The position numbers and the translations under genes were made by a program. A stretch of DNA of 64,000 nt, from the NCBI GenBank assembly GCA_935421135.1, contig OW285189.1, forward strand, positions 24,616,298 to 24,680,297, given 5' to 3'. Positions 48,301-61,100 of this stretch are shown here, in pieces. Within the stretch, counting starts at the first letter, position 1. Each line of letters opens with the position of its first letter. The notes beneath the pieces were generated by a model. That model was not told the origin of the DNA, made no database searches, and worked only from the letters and a program-made list of their open reading frames with translations. This DNA comes from Bugulina stolonifera. Taxonomy: Eukaryota; Bryozoa; Gymnolaemata; Cheilostomatida; Bugulidae.

Positions 48301-51300
48301 AGTAACATGTTATACAATATGTACATTACCCTTATATAGTAACATGTTATACAATATGTACATTACCCTTATATAGTAACATGTTATACAATATGTACAT
48401 TACCCTTATATAGTAACATGTTATACAATATGTACATTACCCTTATATAGTAACATGTTATACAATATGTACATTACCCTTATATAGTAACATGTTATAC
48501 AATATGTACATTACCCTCATATTATAGTAACATGTTATACCATGTGTACATTACCCTTGTATAGCAACATGTCATACCATGTGTACATTATCCTTATATA
48601 GTAACATGTTATACAATATGTACATTACCCTTATATAGTAACATGTCATACCATGTGTACATTACCCTTATATAGTAACATGTTATACAATATGTACATT
48701 ACCCTTATATAGTAACATGTCATACCATGTGTACATTACCCTTATATAGCAACATGTCATACCATGTGTACATTATCCTTATATAATAACATGTTATACA
48801 ATATGTACATTACCCTCATATTATAGTAACATGTTATACCATGTGTACATTACCCTTATATAGCAACATGTCAGTAGTATAGTCAGTGCAGATCTACACA
48901 GACACCCGGCCCTTTCCGCGTCGTATTAGCCCTAGATCCAAAAACTCCCCGGGCGGACGACCACCCCACCCGTCCTCTCGCCCCTCCTCTCCCCTAAACC
49001 TCACTCTATGTGCAAAGCCCTAGAACCTACTCCCCCCCATCGCGGGTGGGGTTTCAAAAACCTCATCGGCTGTTCCGCGGAACCCAGTCTAAAGAGCAAA
49101 CCCCTCGCCCCATCCCACGGCTCGGGCGAGGGGGCGCGCGCGTACGCGCGCGCCCCCCCCCCCCCGCCCCGCGAACCCCACCCGTCCTCCCTCCACCCGT
49201 CCCGATGTGATTCCGAAGCTTCCCGATGCATCCCGATGTGTCCCGATGTGTCAATTCACATCGGGGTGCATCGGGATGCATCGGGAGGCTTCGGAATCAC
49301 ATCGGGATGCATCGGGAAGCTTCGGAATCACATCGGGATGCATCGGGAAGCTTCGGATTCACATCGGGATGCATCGGGAAGCTTCGGAATCACATCGGGA
49401 TGCATCGGGAAGCTTCGGATTCACATCGGGATGCATCGGGAAGCTTCGGATTCACATCGGGATGCATCGGGAAGCTTCGGAATCACATCGGGATGCATCG
49501 GGAAGCTTCGGATTCACATCGGGATGCATCGGGAGGCTTCGGATTCACATCGGGGTGCATCGGGAGGCTTCGGATTCACATCGGGAGGCTTCGGATTCAC
49601 ATCGGGGTGCATCGGGAGGCTTCGGATTCACATCGGGAGGCTTCGGATTCACATCGGGAGGCTTCGGATTCACATCGGGAGGCTTCGGATTCACATCGGG
49701 GTGGTATTGCCAAGGGTGGGGAAATGGTTAGACTCCGCCCACTGAATACTACTATTTAAGGTATGAGTTTCTCACTCTAGCAGTATGAACAATCAGCCTC
49801 TAGTCAACAGAGTGAGAGTAAACAGAGACAGCTACCTACTAGTCAGCGCCTGATCAGAGATGTCAACAAGTACAACATAAGGTTAGTGCTAAATAGGGTA
49901 ATCGGCAGCAATTGTGAAGTGTCTATTGTATATAACGCTATTGAGCCAAAAACAAAAAAAATTAACTTACACCCTACTACTATATATTTTTTATAGGGAG
50001 ACTAAACAGAGACACTTACCTACTAGTCAGCACCTGATCAGAGATGTCAACAAGTAAAAAAGGTTAGTGCTAAATGAGGTAGTTGGTAACAATTGTGGAT
50101 TGCTAATAGTAGTATGAGGTAAAAGAATAACTTACACCCTACTATTTTGTATTTTTATAGGGGGGGGAGAGCTCTCGTCAGGCCGAGCACACTTGTCAAC
50201 TATGCGGTCTGGTTCTCAAAACAGCGTTTTCTCTAGACAGGCACACGAAGAGAATGCATGCACAGGCTCACCCACACAAGTGCCCGGTTTGTGGCGGATG
50301 TTTTGATGGGAGAAGAAAGCTAGGTCATCACATGAGACGATTTCATAGCGAGGCCAAGGCGGAAAAAGATGAGGGGGATGCAGAGAAGTTTGATGATGTT
50401 TTCTGGTCCAAACCTCCAACAGCTGAAGAGGGGGATGAGATGGGGGTGCTACTAGCCCGCTATTGGAGTTCGATCAGGTCCACAATACACTCTCGTCCTG
50501 TAGAAGACATTCTCAACGTTCGAGTGTGGAGAGGGGAATGTGAAGATGAAGGAGATGAAGAGGTGTGGACTAAATTGAGAGCGATGTGGAAGAGAGTACC
50601 TTGTACTGTGAAGATTAACTGTAGCGCTGGAGTCATCCTTGAGCATAAGACCAGTGGAGAGTTGCGCTACTTTCACTCATCAAGCAACAATGCCGCGTTC
50701 TTCCCCAAGCCAAGACTGATCAGAGCAGAGAATGAGATGAGAGAGTTTTGCGAATCTGTGCAGGAGCTCGACTTGAGAGAGAGGTCAGCACAAAGGAGAC
50801 CGAACACCGCTTGGGTTTTACGTCACATTGCAAATTTGACATTCTACATCTATAAACTCCTAGAGATTGGCAAGGTGGGTGGTGTAGTGAGCAAACTCCC
50901 AGACTACATACTTAACAACCGACATGTGATAGCACTAGATGTAGACTTTTGGGCCAGAGGAGGTGCCCGTCCCTACCCAGACAAATTGTGTTTCTTTAGA
51001 TGTTTGGCCATGATGTATGACTGTAACTGCGACCCAAAGAAGGGATGTTGCTGTCATCGCCCCTCTCAGACCACAACACATCGCTTGTTTAAACAATACA
51101 TGAGACAATCTAGATCTTCTTCCCCACCCTCATCAACTTTGTCAGACTTTCCCGGGGTGGGCGCGAGTGATCTGCTGGCCTTGGAAGATCATTTTGACAT
51201 ATCTATAATAGTCTTCTGCCTAACTGATGAGGGGGTAGCTCCGATAGTTTGGTCATCTGGGGCACGAAACAAAGCCCGTAAACTCTTTGTCAACATGTAC

Positions 51301-54300
51301 GAAAAACACTTCAGCTGGATAAAGAATGTTGATTCGTTTGCCAGATGTTTCACCTGCAAGTTGTGCGATGGCGCTTTCACACGTTTGTCCAGCCTACGGC
51401 GACATAAGTGCTCGCCAGAGGAAGCATCGGTGTTTGTTTTCCCTGGTGGAACGTTTGGACCCCCGCCAACCATATTCACAAAACTCAAGCGAGTGGCGGG
51501 AATAGAGGTGGTGAACCCCGACCTCTTATACTACCCCTACTATATCACCTATGATATTGAATGCTTCATGCCAAAAGACAACCTACAAACTAACACCTCC
51601 ACAATGACTTTTAGTGCAAGACACGAGTTACTGAGCATATCTGTATGTTCTAACGTCCCGGGGTTTGAGCAGGCCAAGTGCTTTGTGAGGAGTGTCGACA
51701 GCAAGGATGGAACGAAGTGCATTCGTCAATTCGTCCACTACATAGCAAAGATTGCTGACGTGGCAGGAGATTTGTTCGGAGAAAGATTCCGGGATGTACG
51801 CAAGCGACTCTCTACTTTCCTTGCGGATCGGGCGGATAGAGAAGAAGCCTTTGCTGACGAAAAGTTCTCTAACGTCTCGACTTACAGGGTGAAGTCCGGT
51901 CTCTCCGGATTAGAAAGAGAGTTAGAACAGCACATCTCCAGCGTTCCGGTGGTTGGTTTCAACTCACAAAAGTATGACCTAAATATACTAAAGGGACCTT
52001 TGCTTCGCTCTCTACAAGAGGAGGAGGGAGAAGATTTTGTCTTCATCGTTAAGCGTGTTAACAGTATGTCCTGCGTGGAGAGTAGACGTTTTAGGTTCCT
52101 TGACATATGCAACTTTATCGCACCGGGCTTCAACTACTCCAAATACTTGAAGGCATTTGGCGTGTCAGAGAGTAAGGGATTCTTTCCTTACGACTGGGTA
52201 GATTCCCTGAGAAGGTTGGATTATTATGGACTCCCTCCCCGAGAGAGTTTTTTCAACTCGCTGACTCAGCAAGAATTGAGCGAGCAAGATTATCACCACT
52301 GTCAGGTGTGGGAAAGAGAGAACATGGAAACGTTCAGGGATTTTCTCATCTGGTACAACAACCTCGATGTGGCCCCATTCATCGAGGCCATTGCACGTCA
52401 GAGCTCTATCGACAAAAGGGTATTGACATGTTGAAATCCGCAATCTCGCTTCCAGGCTTGGCTATCAGATGGTTGTTTATGGAGGTGGAGGCCCGACCTT
52501 ATGGCTACTCTCCTCCACAAGCCGCTCTTCCGCTGCATAGGTTAATGTCTCTCCGAGACGAACTTTGCAACTCGCAACCCATATGTCTGTTCGATGAGGA
52601 GAGCAAAAGTCTGTACCATACTCTTCGCGATAACCTCGTGGGAGGGCCAAGCATTATCTTTCACAGACATCATGAGGTTGGAGTGACCTCTATTCGAGAG
52701 AAGATGTATGGCACATCCGCAAAACCCTGTAGGTCCATTCTGGGAGTTGATGCCAACGCCCTCTACCTATACTGTATGATGGGGAATATGCCTACGGGTT
52801 ATCCCAGGCGGAGGCTAGAGAGCCGAGGCTTTGCTCTAGAACCTATTAAAAAGTTCAGCAAAGTGGCGCATGGTTGGTTAGAGTTCCAATCGTGGAAGAG
52901 AGGAGAGGTCATCCTTCACCAACAGAATGGAGGAGAAATGAGGATAGGCTGTCACAACCTACCAGTGGATGGTTATAGCGAACAGAGTCGGACGGTGTAC
53001 CAATTCCACGGTTGCTACTGGCATGGGCACGAGTGCGAGCTAGGAGGGAACGGAAAAGGTGTCAGAAACATGACGAATGAAGAGCTCCGGGTGGACACTG
53101 CAAGGAAAGAAGATTACATCAAGGCTCTAGGCTATAAGCTCATCACCACTCGGCAGTGTGAGTGGGAAGCGCGAGTTCGTTCGGATGTAGAAGTTAGGAC
53201 ATTTCTCGCCATCTTCTTTTCTTCTCTCTATCCGGAGAGGGGTTACGTCAACCTCGATAAGATAATCAATAACATTCGTAGTGGAGAGTACTATGGTTTA
53301 GTGGAGTGTGACATTTCCGTACCCGAAGAGCTAAAAGCGAAGTTCTCTGAGATGGCACCTATTTTCAAGAATATAAACGTGGGAAGAGAACACCTTAGCG
53401 AACACATGCGCGCTTTTGCCGAACAGAACGGATTCTTGAAGAGACCTCAGCGAATGCTCGTGGGGAGTCTTTTTGGCAAGCGAATCACACTACTCTCCGA
53501 TCTGGCTAGATGGTATCTAGATCAAGGTTTGATAATTACCAGGATCTATCAGTTTGTTCACTTTATCCCACGAGCCATCTACAAAGACTTTGGTTCTTCG
53601 GTCTCAGACGCAAGAAGAGGTGGGGATGTGAACCCCGACCTGGCCCTCTTGGCCAGCACCAGCAAGCTCGTTGGGAATTCAGCCTACGGAAAGACCATAA
53701 CAAATAAAGAGAAACATAAGACTGTCAAGTATGTGGAGACAGTAGAGGAGGCGGCTGTCAAAGTGAGGAGTAGGCACTTTTCTAGTCTAAACGAAGTTGA
53801 TGAAAACTACTTTGAGATAGAGCTTCACAAGAAAAAGGCAAGTGTTGACAATCTTTTTTTTTATTTTGATTCTTGATTTGACGAAACTTTTTCTGAGTGG
53901 TAGGGTAAACTCTCTCTCTTTCTTTTAGATTCGAATGGATGTTCCATCTGTCGTAGGATTCGTTATCCTCCAGAGAGCCAAGTTGAGAATGCTAGAATTC
54001 TACTACGACTTTATGGATAGGTAAGTAGAACTAGACTATACAAAGATTTTATCAAATCCTTCTCTATTTATTCTTTGGTGTCAACCCCAACCCCCCCCCC
54101 CCCCCCCTACAACCCGTCCGTTTTATTTTCACAGATTCGTCAGCAGAGAGGACTTTGAGTACGTAGAAATGGACACGGATAGCGCTTACATGGCTCTGAG
54201 TGCTCGTAGTATAAATGAGGTCATCCGAAAAGATAAAAAAGAAGAGTTCTACAGAGAATATGGTAGATGGTTTCCCAGACCCTTCTGCGATAGGCACAAG

Positions 54301-55137
54301 GAAGACTTTATCACGACCAAGGTGCTTGGCCAAGAGTGGGAGATGAGGGAATGTTGTGAGAAGGTGCAACGATACGAAACACGAACCCCCGGCCTGTTTA
54401 AGGAGGAGTTTCGGGGGGAGGGGGTCATCGCGCTCAACTCAAAAACATACTTTTGCTGGTCCGCTGATGGTGATAGCAAGTATAGCAGCAAAGGACTAAA
54501 CAAAAGAGGAAACGCCCTAACCAAAGAGAAGTTCCTCTCCGTGCTCAGGACAGGGGAGTCGGTGAGAGGGGACAATCGGGGTTTTATCAGAAGGGGAAAC
54601 CAAACGTATAGCTACACCCAGCTAAAGACCGGACTCACCTACTTCTATGGTAAGCGGAAGGTTGCAGAAGACGGGGTGAGTACGAGTCCTATAGAATGCT
54701 AGTACTGATTTCTCGGAGATGAGACTACTTCATTCGATAAATTGGAGAGTAAACGAACAGTGCATCATAACCCTTTTACATATACCCGTATAATTTTTTT
54801 CACATTCACTCTCTATTGTAAGGGGTCTCCGTCCTCAAAACGGAGGGTTTACCGGTTGTAGCCTTAAAACCGAGCAATAAAACACTAGCTAATACATTAA
54901 AAACCATTTACCTCTCCAAACCAAAGGGGTAGACGGTACTAGCGCAGCTTCCGCTCATACTCACCCCTTATCAGTTCACATTTCTTCTATTGTCTTCATT
55001 CGTAGGTGGGGGGTGACATCGCACGCGCACGATGCGCTCTCTCCCTATCGGAGTTTGCTACCCGGGGGAAAGTGGACGCGGTGGTCAAAGAAATTGGTGG
55101 CGAGTCAACGACATCATCGTAGAGGCGGGTCTATTTG

Positions 55138-55187
<50 letters not shown>

Positions 55188-58100
55188 CGATGGCGATGAG
55201 AAGACAAGCATCCATCTATCCCGTTTATCTATTTCTATTTCTACCCCTCCGAGCGATGATGTCGTCGGCTAACCTCCTCGCGAAGTCTACGGTTTGAAGC
55301 GCGGAAGAGCCACCGCCTTCACTTTCTCTCGCCGCTCGTCACGGGGACGGGCGATTTCCCTAGGGGAGGGTCCGGGGAAAATGAGGGTTAAGACGCGAGT
55401 CTTTCATCGAAGGTCCGGGGGCGCTCGAACGGAGGAGCGCGCGAGTGCGGTGTCACCCCGACCAGTTCAGTCTCAACAGTCCCCGGCGAAGAAATCATCC
55501 GGAAGCACCACCACTCGGTAAGTTTTTTATAGTAGTATAGTCAGCGTCGTAAACTCTGCACGGGCACTCCGCACGGGTGTAGCCTATCATTACTCTAACC
55601 CGTATTTTCCTTCGCTTCACCCTACTCCAGCCGACGGTCCGCCCGCGAGGGTCGCGACGGGTCGTTGGGGCGGGAGGGCGGGGGAGGGGCGGGGGATGGG
55701 CGGGGGGAGGGCGGCGTGGGGCCACGGCTGGACTCGCGAACGAGAACCGCCGCGAGGCGGAGGGCGAGGCGGAGGGGTTTGGGGTGGGGAGGGGTGGGGA
55801 GGGGCGGGGACGGGTGGAGGGAGGACGGGTGAGGTTCGCGGGGCGGGGGGGGGCGCGCGCGTACGCGCGCCCCCTCGCCCGAGCCGTGGGATGGGGCGAG
55901 GGGTTTGCTCTTTAGACTGGGTTCCGCGGAACAGCCGATGAGGTTTTTGAAACCCCACCCGCGATGGGGGGGAGTAGGTTCTAGGGCTTTGCACATAGAG
56001 TGAGGTTTAGGGGAGAGGAGGGGCGAGAGGACGGGTGGGGTGGTCGTCCGCCCGGGGAGTTTTTGGATCTAGGGCTAATACGACGCGGAAAGGGCCGGGT
56101 GTCTGTGTAGATCTGCACTGACTATACTACTCATGTCATACCATGTGTACATTATCCTTATATAGTAACATGTTATACAATATGTACATTACCCTTATAT
56201 AGTAACATGTTATACAATATGTACATTACCCTCATATTATAGTAACATGTTATACCATGTGTACATTACCCTTATATAGTAACATGTCATACCATGTGTA
56301 CATTACCCTTATATAGCAACATGTTATACCATGTGTACATTATCCTCATATTATAGTAACATGTTATACAATATGTACATTACCCTCATATTATAGTAAC
56401 ATGTTATACCATGTGTACATTACCCTTATATAGTAACATGTTATACCATGTGTACATTATCCTCATATTATAGTAACATGTTATACAATATGTACATTAC
56501 CCTCATATTATAGTAACATGTTATACCATGTGTACATTACCCTTATATAGCAACATGTCATACCATGTGTACATTATCCTTATATAGTAACATGTTATAC
56601 AATATGTACAGTGCTGTGCATAATTCAGGAGTCGCCAGCAAATTTTTCGATATTTAAGGTTTGAGCCTCATTATTCTGTATGAGCTTGCTTCAAACTTTT
56701 GCATTTCATATATCAAACAAAAGATAAATCTCTCAGCTTTCTTTTAAGACTGATTTTAATAAAATCTGACAGTAACTGACCATGTGATCCCATAAAGACT
56801 TTCATCGAGTCATAATTCTACAAAATCTCGCAAGCCCCATTTTAAATTGCCCCATTTTGGGATGGCTATCACTGATTATGCCACATCTTGAAACTCTCAC
56901 AGTGAAGTTGAATAGTGTCAGACATTATATTTTGCACAATGTCATAACACAATGTTCACTTTTTGGAGGCTGTTTAGAGCACCTTCATCAGTATTTTAGT
57001 GGTGACCATGGGAGGCAAACAAATTAATGCAGAAACTCGGGGAGTGATACTTTTTCTTCATCAAGAAGGCAATTCTCAGAGATTTATAGCTCAGAAAGCA
57101 GGTTGCTCATTGAAGGGTGTTCAATGAGTGATAAAGAGGTGGAATGAGACAGGAAAGACCGAACGCAAGAGTCGACCCGACAGGACACGTAAGAGCGCAG
57201 TTAGAGAGGACATAACACTTGTGAGACTGTCTTTGGCAAACAGGAGACTAACCTCTGTAGAACTTTCTAGGGATCTCAAGGAGAGCACTGGTGCTGTGTT
57301 ATCTTCATCAACCATATGGAGACCACTGTTGCAGAACAACTTGAGAGGGTGCAAAGCAAGAAAAAAACCTTTGCTGACAGAACGCCAGAGAAAGGCTCGT
57401 CTGAGGTGGGCACGTTAGCATGTTAAATGGTCTGTTGACAAATGGAAAACCGTAATATTCATCGATGAATCAACATTTACCATAAACAACCATGGTGGCA
57501 ACAACTATGTCAGAAGATCACCTTCAGAAGAGTACAAACCATACTGCATCTCTCCAACTATTAAACACCCTACCTCAATTATGGTTTGGGGGTGCATGGC
57601 TGCCAGTGGAGTTGGACGATTGGAGGTGGTACAAGGCATGATGAATGGTACAAAATACATTGATGTGCTTGAAAGGAAGCTGATACCAAGTGGAAGGAAC
57701 TTGTTTGGCCCAAACAAATGGATCTTTCAAGACGACAATGCACCTTGCCACAGAACAAAGATAGTCCAAGATTGGTACAGAAACAAGGATATTGAACGAT
57801 TGGAGTGGCCAGCGCAGTCGCCTGATATCAACCCAATAGAGAAACTGTGGCAGAGAATTAGCAACATCATTGTCAAGAACAAGCCAAAGACCAAAAGAGA
57901 GCTAACTGAAGCAGTAATAGCAGCATGGTTTTGAGTAATATCAACTGAAGAACTTCAGAAACTTGTGGAGCCCCTTCCAAGACGCTGCCAGATGGTGATT
58001 GCAAACAAAGGGTGGCGAACCAAGTATTGACGACAAAGATCAAACCCAACGGCCTTTTCAGGGCCACCATATGTTACTCAAGAGTGTGCTGTTCAAAAAA

Positions 58101-61100
58101 TTGTGTTTACAGTACTTTGTAAACAAGACAAGTGTAGTTCGTTGGGCCCTAGCAACTTTTAACACAATGGGGATTTTTCAATGTGGCTGACTCTGCTACC
58201 TATGATGGCAAAAAAAGTTGTTATTTTTAAACAGACAGTAAAATGACAGGCATATTCATGTTGCTTACAAAGCAAGGATTTCAAAAATGTATAGGTTTAC
58301 ATACCACTTTACATAAATTCATAAGAAAAATGCATGTATATGAAAACAATTGCGAAATTTTTAATGTGACTCCTGAATTATGCACAGCACTGTACATTAC
58401 CCTTATATAGTAACATGTTATACCATGTGTACATTATCCTTATATAGTAACATTCTATGATATACTCACTGAATATCTTACTTCACCTGTAGCTCGGGTT
58501 GGACAGCATAGTATCCATTAAGAACATAGAACCTGTGAGTGATAAGCTGTATACAGCAGCCAGGTTGGCTCAGTACATGTACAGACAGGCTGTAGTCACT
58601 CGGCAGCTACGCAATGGCAATGAGACGGAATTCAGCTTGGTAGATATACTAGTATACATATACAATATGTCTGCATGTATTTAGATGTCCAGTGTATAGT
58701 CCTTGTGTATGTATATTTTATGCATATGTTTGATAATAGTACCTATACAAGCAATGGTTATGACTGGCGATGTTATACATACCATGTTGTATATTACATT
58801 ATATATCTTGGGCTACAGTCTCTCTTCTACTGTGACTATTTTAGCATATCTAATGCATCGTACTTACTAACTCTTTTAGCTGGTAAATAATTGGAGGAAA
58901 CTGAGGGACAACTCTACTAGATTCGATAAAGCGTTCACCAGCCTTGTTAACTACAACCTCCACTTATTGAATGCAGAGAGAGCTCTGTAAGTCTCCTAAT
59001 ACTACTGCTATATATTATAGTCTAATACAGTGATAAGAGGGGATAACTCTAAATCAACATTAAGAATGTTGTTCCTGATATACATGTACATTTAATGTGT
59101 ATGTAAATGTACTTACAATATAGTCATCTACTCTCTACCAAGTTTAATGAGCTACATATGCATGTATATGAGTAAGTGGTATAATTATTATCTTAATATA
59201 TTACGTGCATGTTACACATAAATATGTGACATAATGAAATATATATCATTTATATATTTATACATTGAAACAGTACAGTGTATGTAGATTGAATGAATGG
59301 CATTGGATAAACAATAACATTAGTTATGCATGTAAATTGTACATGGCGACGTGTATATTTTAAGGTTTATACTTAATAAATATTATTTATCATAAACATA
59401 GAGTGAATGTTGATACGACAACTCAGGAGAAACTATTTGGAAAAACTGGTTTCTTAAATATGGCTGCCGAGTTAACTATTGACGCTACACACGGTGAATA
59501 CCAAGTATTGGGTATATACGAGATGATGGCCTATGCAGTGGTTAAGCTAGCAAAGGTTTGTGGGTAGATTTACTGCTCCCGATACAATCATTCACTAAGT
59601 ACATGTTGTAACTCCACCCACTGAAACCTTTACAGATTGTGTTTGCACTGTACTGTACGATATTACATAACTGTAGGAAATTCCTGCACCCTTTGGCCGT
59701 GTAACCGATGGGCCAGATGTGCCGAAGGATTTGGCAGCATTGCTAAGTGCCCTCGAGGACACATTTCCAATGCTGACTCCGGATAAACTCAACACCAAGG
59801 CAGCACTGCTCTTTGCAGTAGGAGATATTGAGGGGAGTAGGAATACATTACAACTAGCACAAGACCGGATGGTTAAAGCTGACATACCATGGTAAGGGGT
59901 TCGTCTCTGTATCAAATGTACATGTACAATGGAGGGTGTTCACAATTAATGTAGTTTTAGACTATGCTAGGTGAAATGTAGGATAGCATAACTGTGCTAC
60001 AACTTTTTACGATATGGAAATATTTCCATATCCAGCAGACGTAGTTCTGTATATGTCTATGAGGAGGTTCTGCGGCCACAATCTTTATCTGTGTTACTAA
60101 GTAGCTTCAGCAGTTACTTATGAACACTTTACCTGCTATTTTATACCTGCAGGCTTCAAAGTGCTTTCAACCAATTAGATTCAGCTGATGAAGTCTTGGA
60201 GCTCAGTGAGCTCTCTCCAGCCAGTTTCCCTGATGTACAAGTTCTGTTTGACTCCGAGACGGACAAGGAAATAAATTCTGGTTTAGATAAAGAATGGAAA
60301 TGGCTGCCTAAAATATCAGCTAGTAAGTAAACACAACTGAAGTGTAAATAACACAGTAATTCTAGGTAGCGGTTGGTGTTTCTTATCAAATACTCTCATT
60401 ATGATAACTCAATGATGGCTGAACTTAGAGTGGGTTATTACTGTATATATACATGCCTTTGATTACAGTGTCACCGTGTATGGTGTACCGATACAACAGT
60501 TGTTACATATACATTCCTTTGATTACAGTGTCATCGTGTATGGTGTACCGATACAACAGTTTTTATATATACATTCCTTTGATTACAGTGTCACCGTGTA
60601 TGGTGTACCGATACAACAGTTGTTACATATACATCCCTTTGATTACGGTGTCACCGTGTATGGTGTACCGATACAACAGTTTTTATATATACATTCCTTT
60701 GATTACAGTGTCACCGTGTATGGTGTACCGATACAACAGTTGTTATATATACATTCCTTTGATTACGGTGTCACCGTGTATGGTGTACCGATACAACAGT
60801 TTTTATATGTAAATTCCTTTGATTACAGTGTCACCGTGTATGGTGTACCGATACAACAGTTGTTATATGTACATTCCTTTGATTACAGTGTCACCGTGTA
60901 TGGTGTACCAATACAACAGTTGTTATATATACATTCCTTTGATTACAGTGTCACCATGTATGGTGTACCGATACAACAGTTGTTATATATACATTCCTTT
61001 GATTACAGTGTCACCATGTATGGTGTACCGATACAACAGTTGTTATATGTACATTCCTTTGATTACAGTGTCACCGTGTATGGTGTACCGATACAACAGT

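Larger units (their letters stand above)
48873..56131 (+). mobile_element. Compact Polinton-like element encoding a protein-primed DNA polymerase
   Basis: A 7259-bp unit bounded by near-identical inverted repeats (48873-49203 and about 55808-56131) that start AGTAGTATAGTCAGTGCAGA. CATGTC flanks both sides exactly (48867-48872, 56132-56137), a 6-bp target duplication. AG...CT ends, TIRs of hundreds of bases, a 6-bp duplication and a family B protein-primed polymerase are the traits of Polintons/Mavericks. Those are usually 15-20 kb and also carry integrase, ATPase, protease and capsid genes; none is seen here. The element is GC-rich at its ends, unlike the AT-rich host intron. Sequence between 55123 and 55807 has no convincing gene. 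Confidence 0.88.

Noticed and set aside
49008..49759. Overlapping plus-strand frames of 174-245 codons near the left TIR
   Set aside because: Translations of the TIR and of the ~31-bp internal repeat in all three frames; no codon bias or homology.
55141..55185. Poly-methionine protein from the frame at 55013-55297
   Set aside because: It reads a (GAT)n microsatellite in the ATG frame; the real polymerase exon here uses another frame and ends at 55122.
55617..55996. Pro/Arg-rich minus frames at the right end of the polymerase element
   Set aside because: GC-rich TIR and its flank; the same peptides appear at the left TIR, so they are shadows of the inverted repeat.
48873..56131. Recent insertion of a complete virus or bacterial contamination
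   Set aside because: No capsid or packaging gene was seen, the gene has spliceosomal introns, and the exact 6-bp duplication in a host minisatellite shows transposition into the animal genome.
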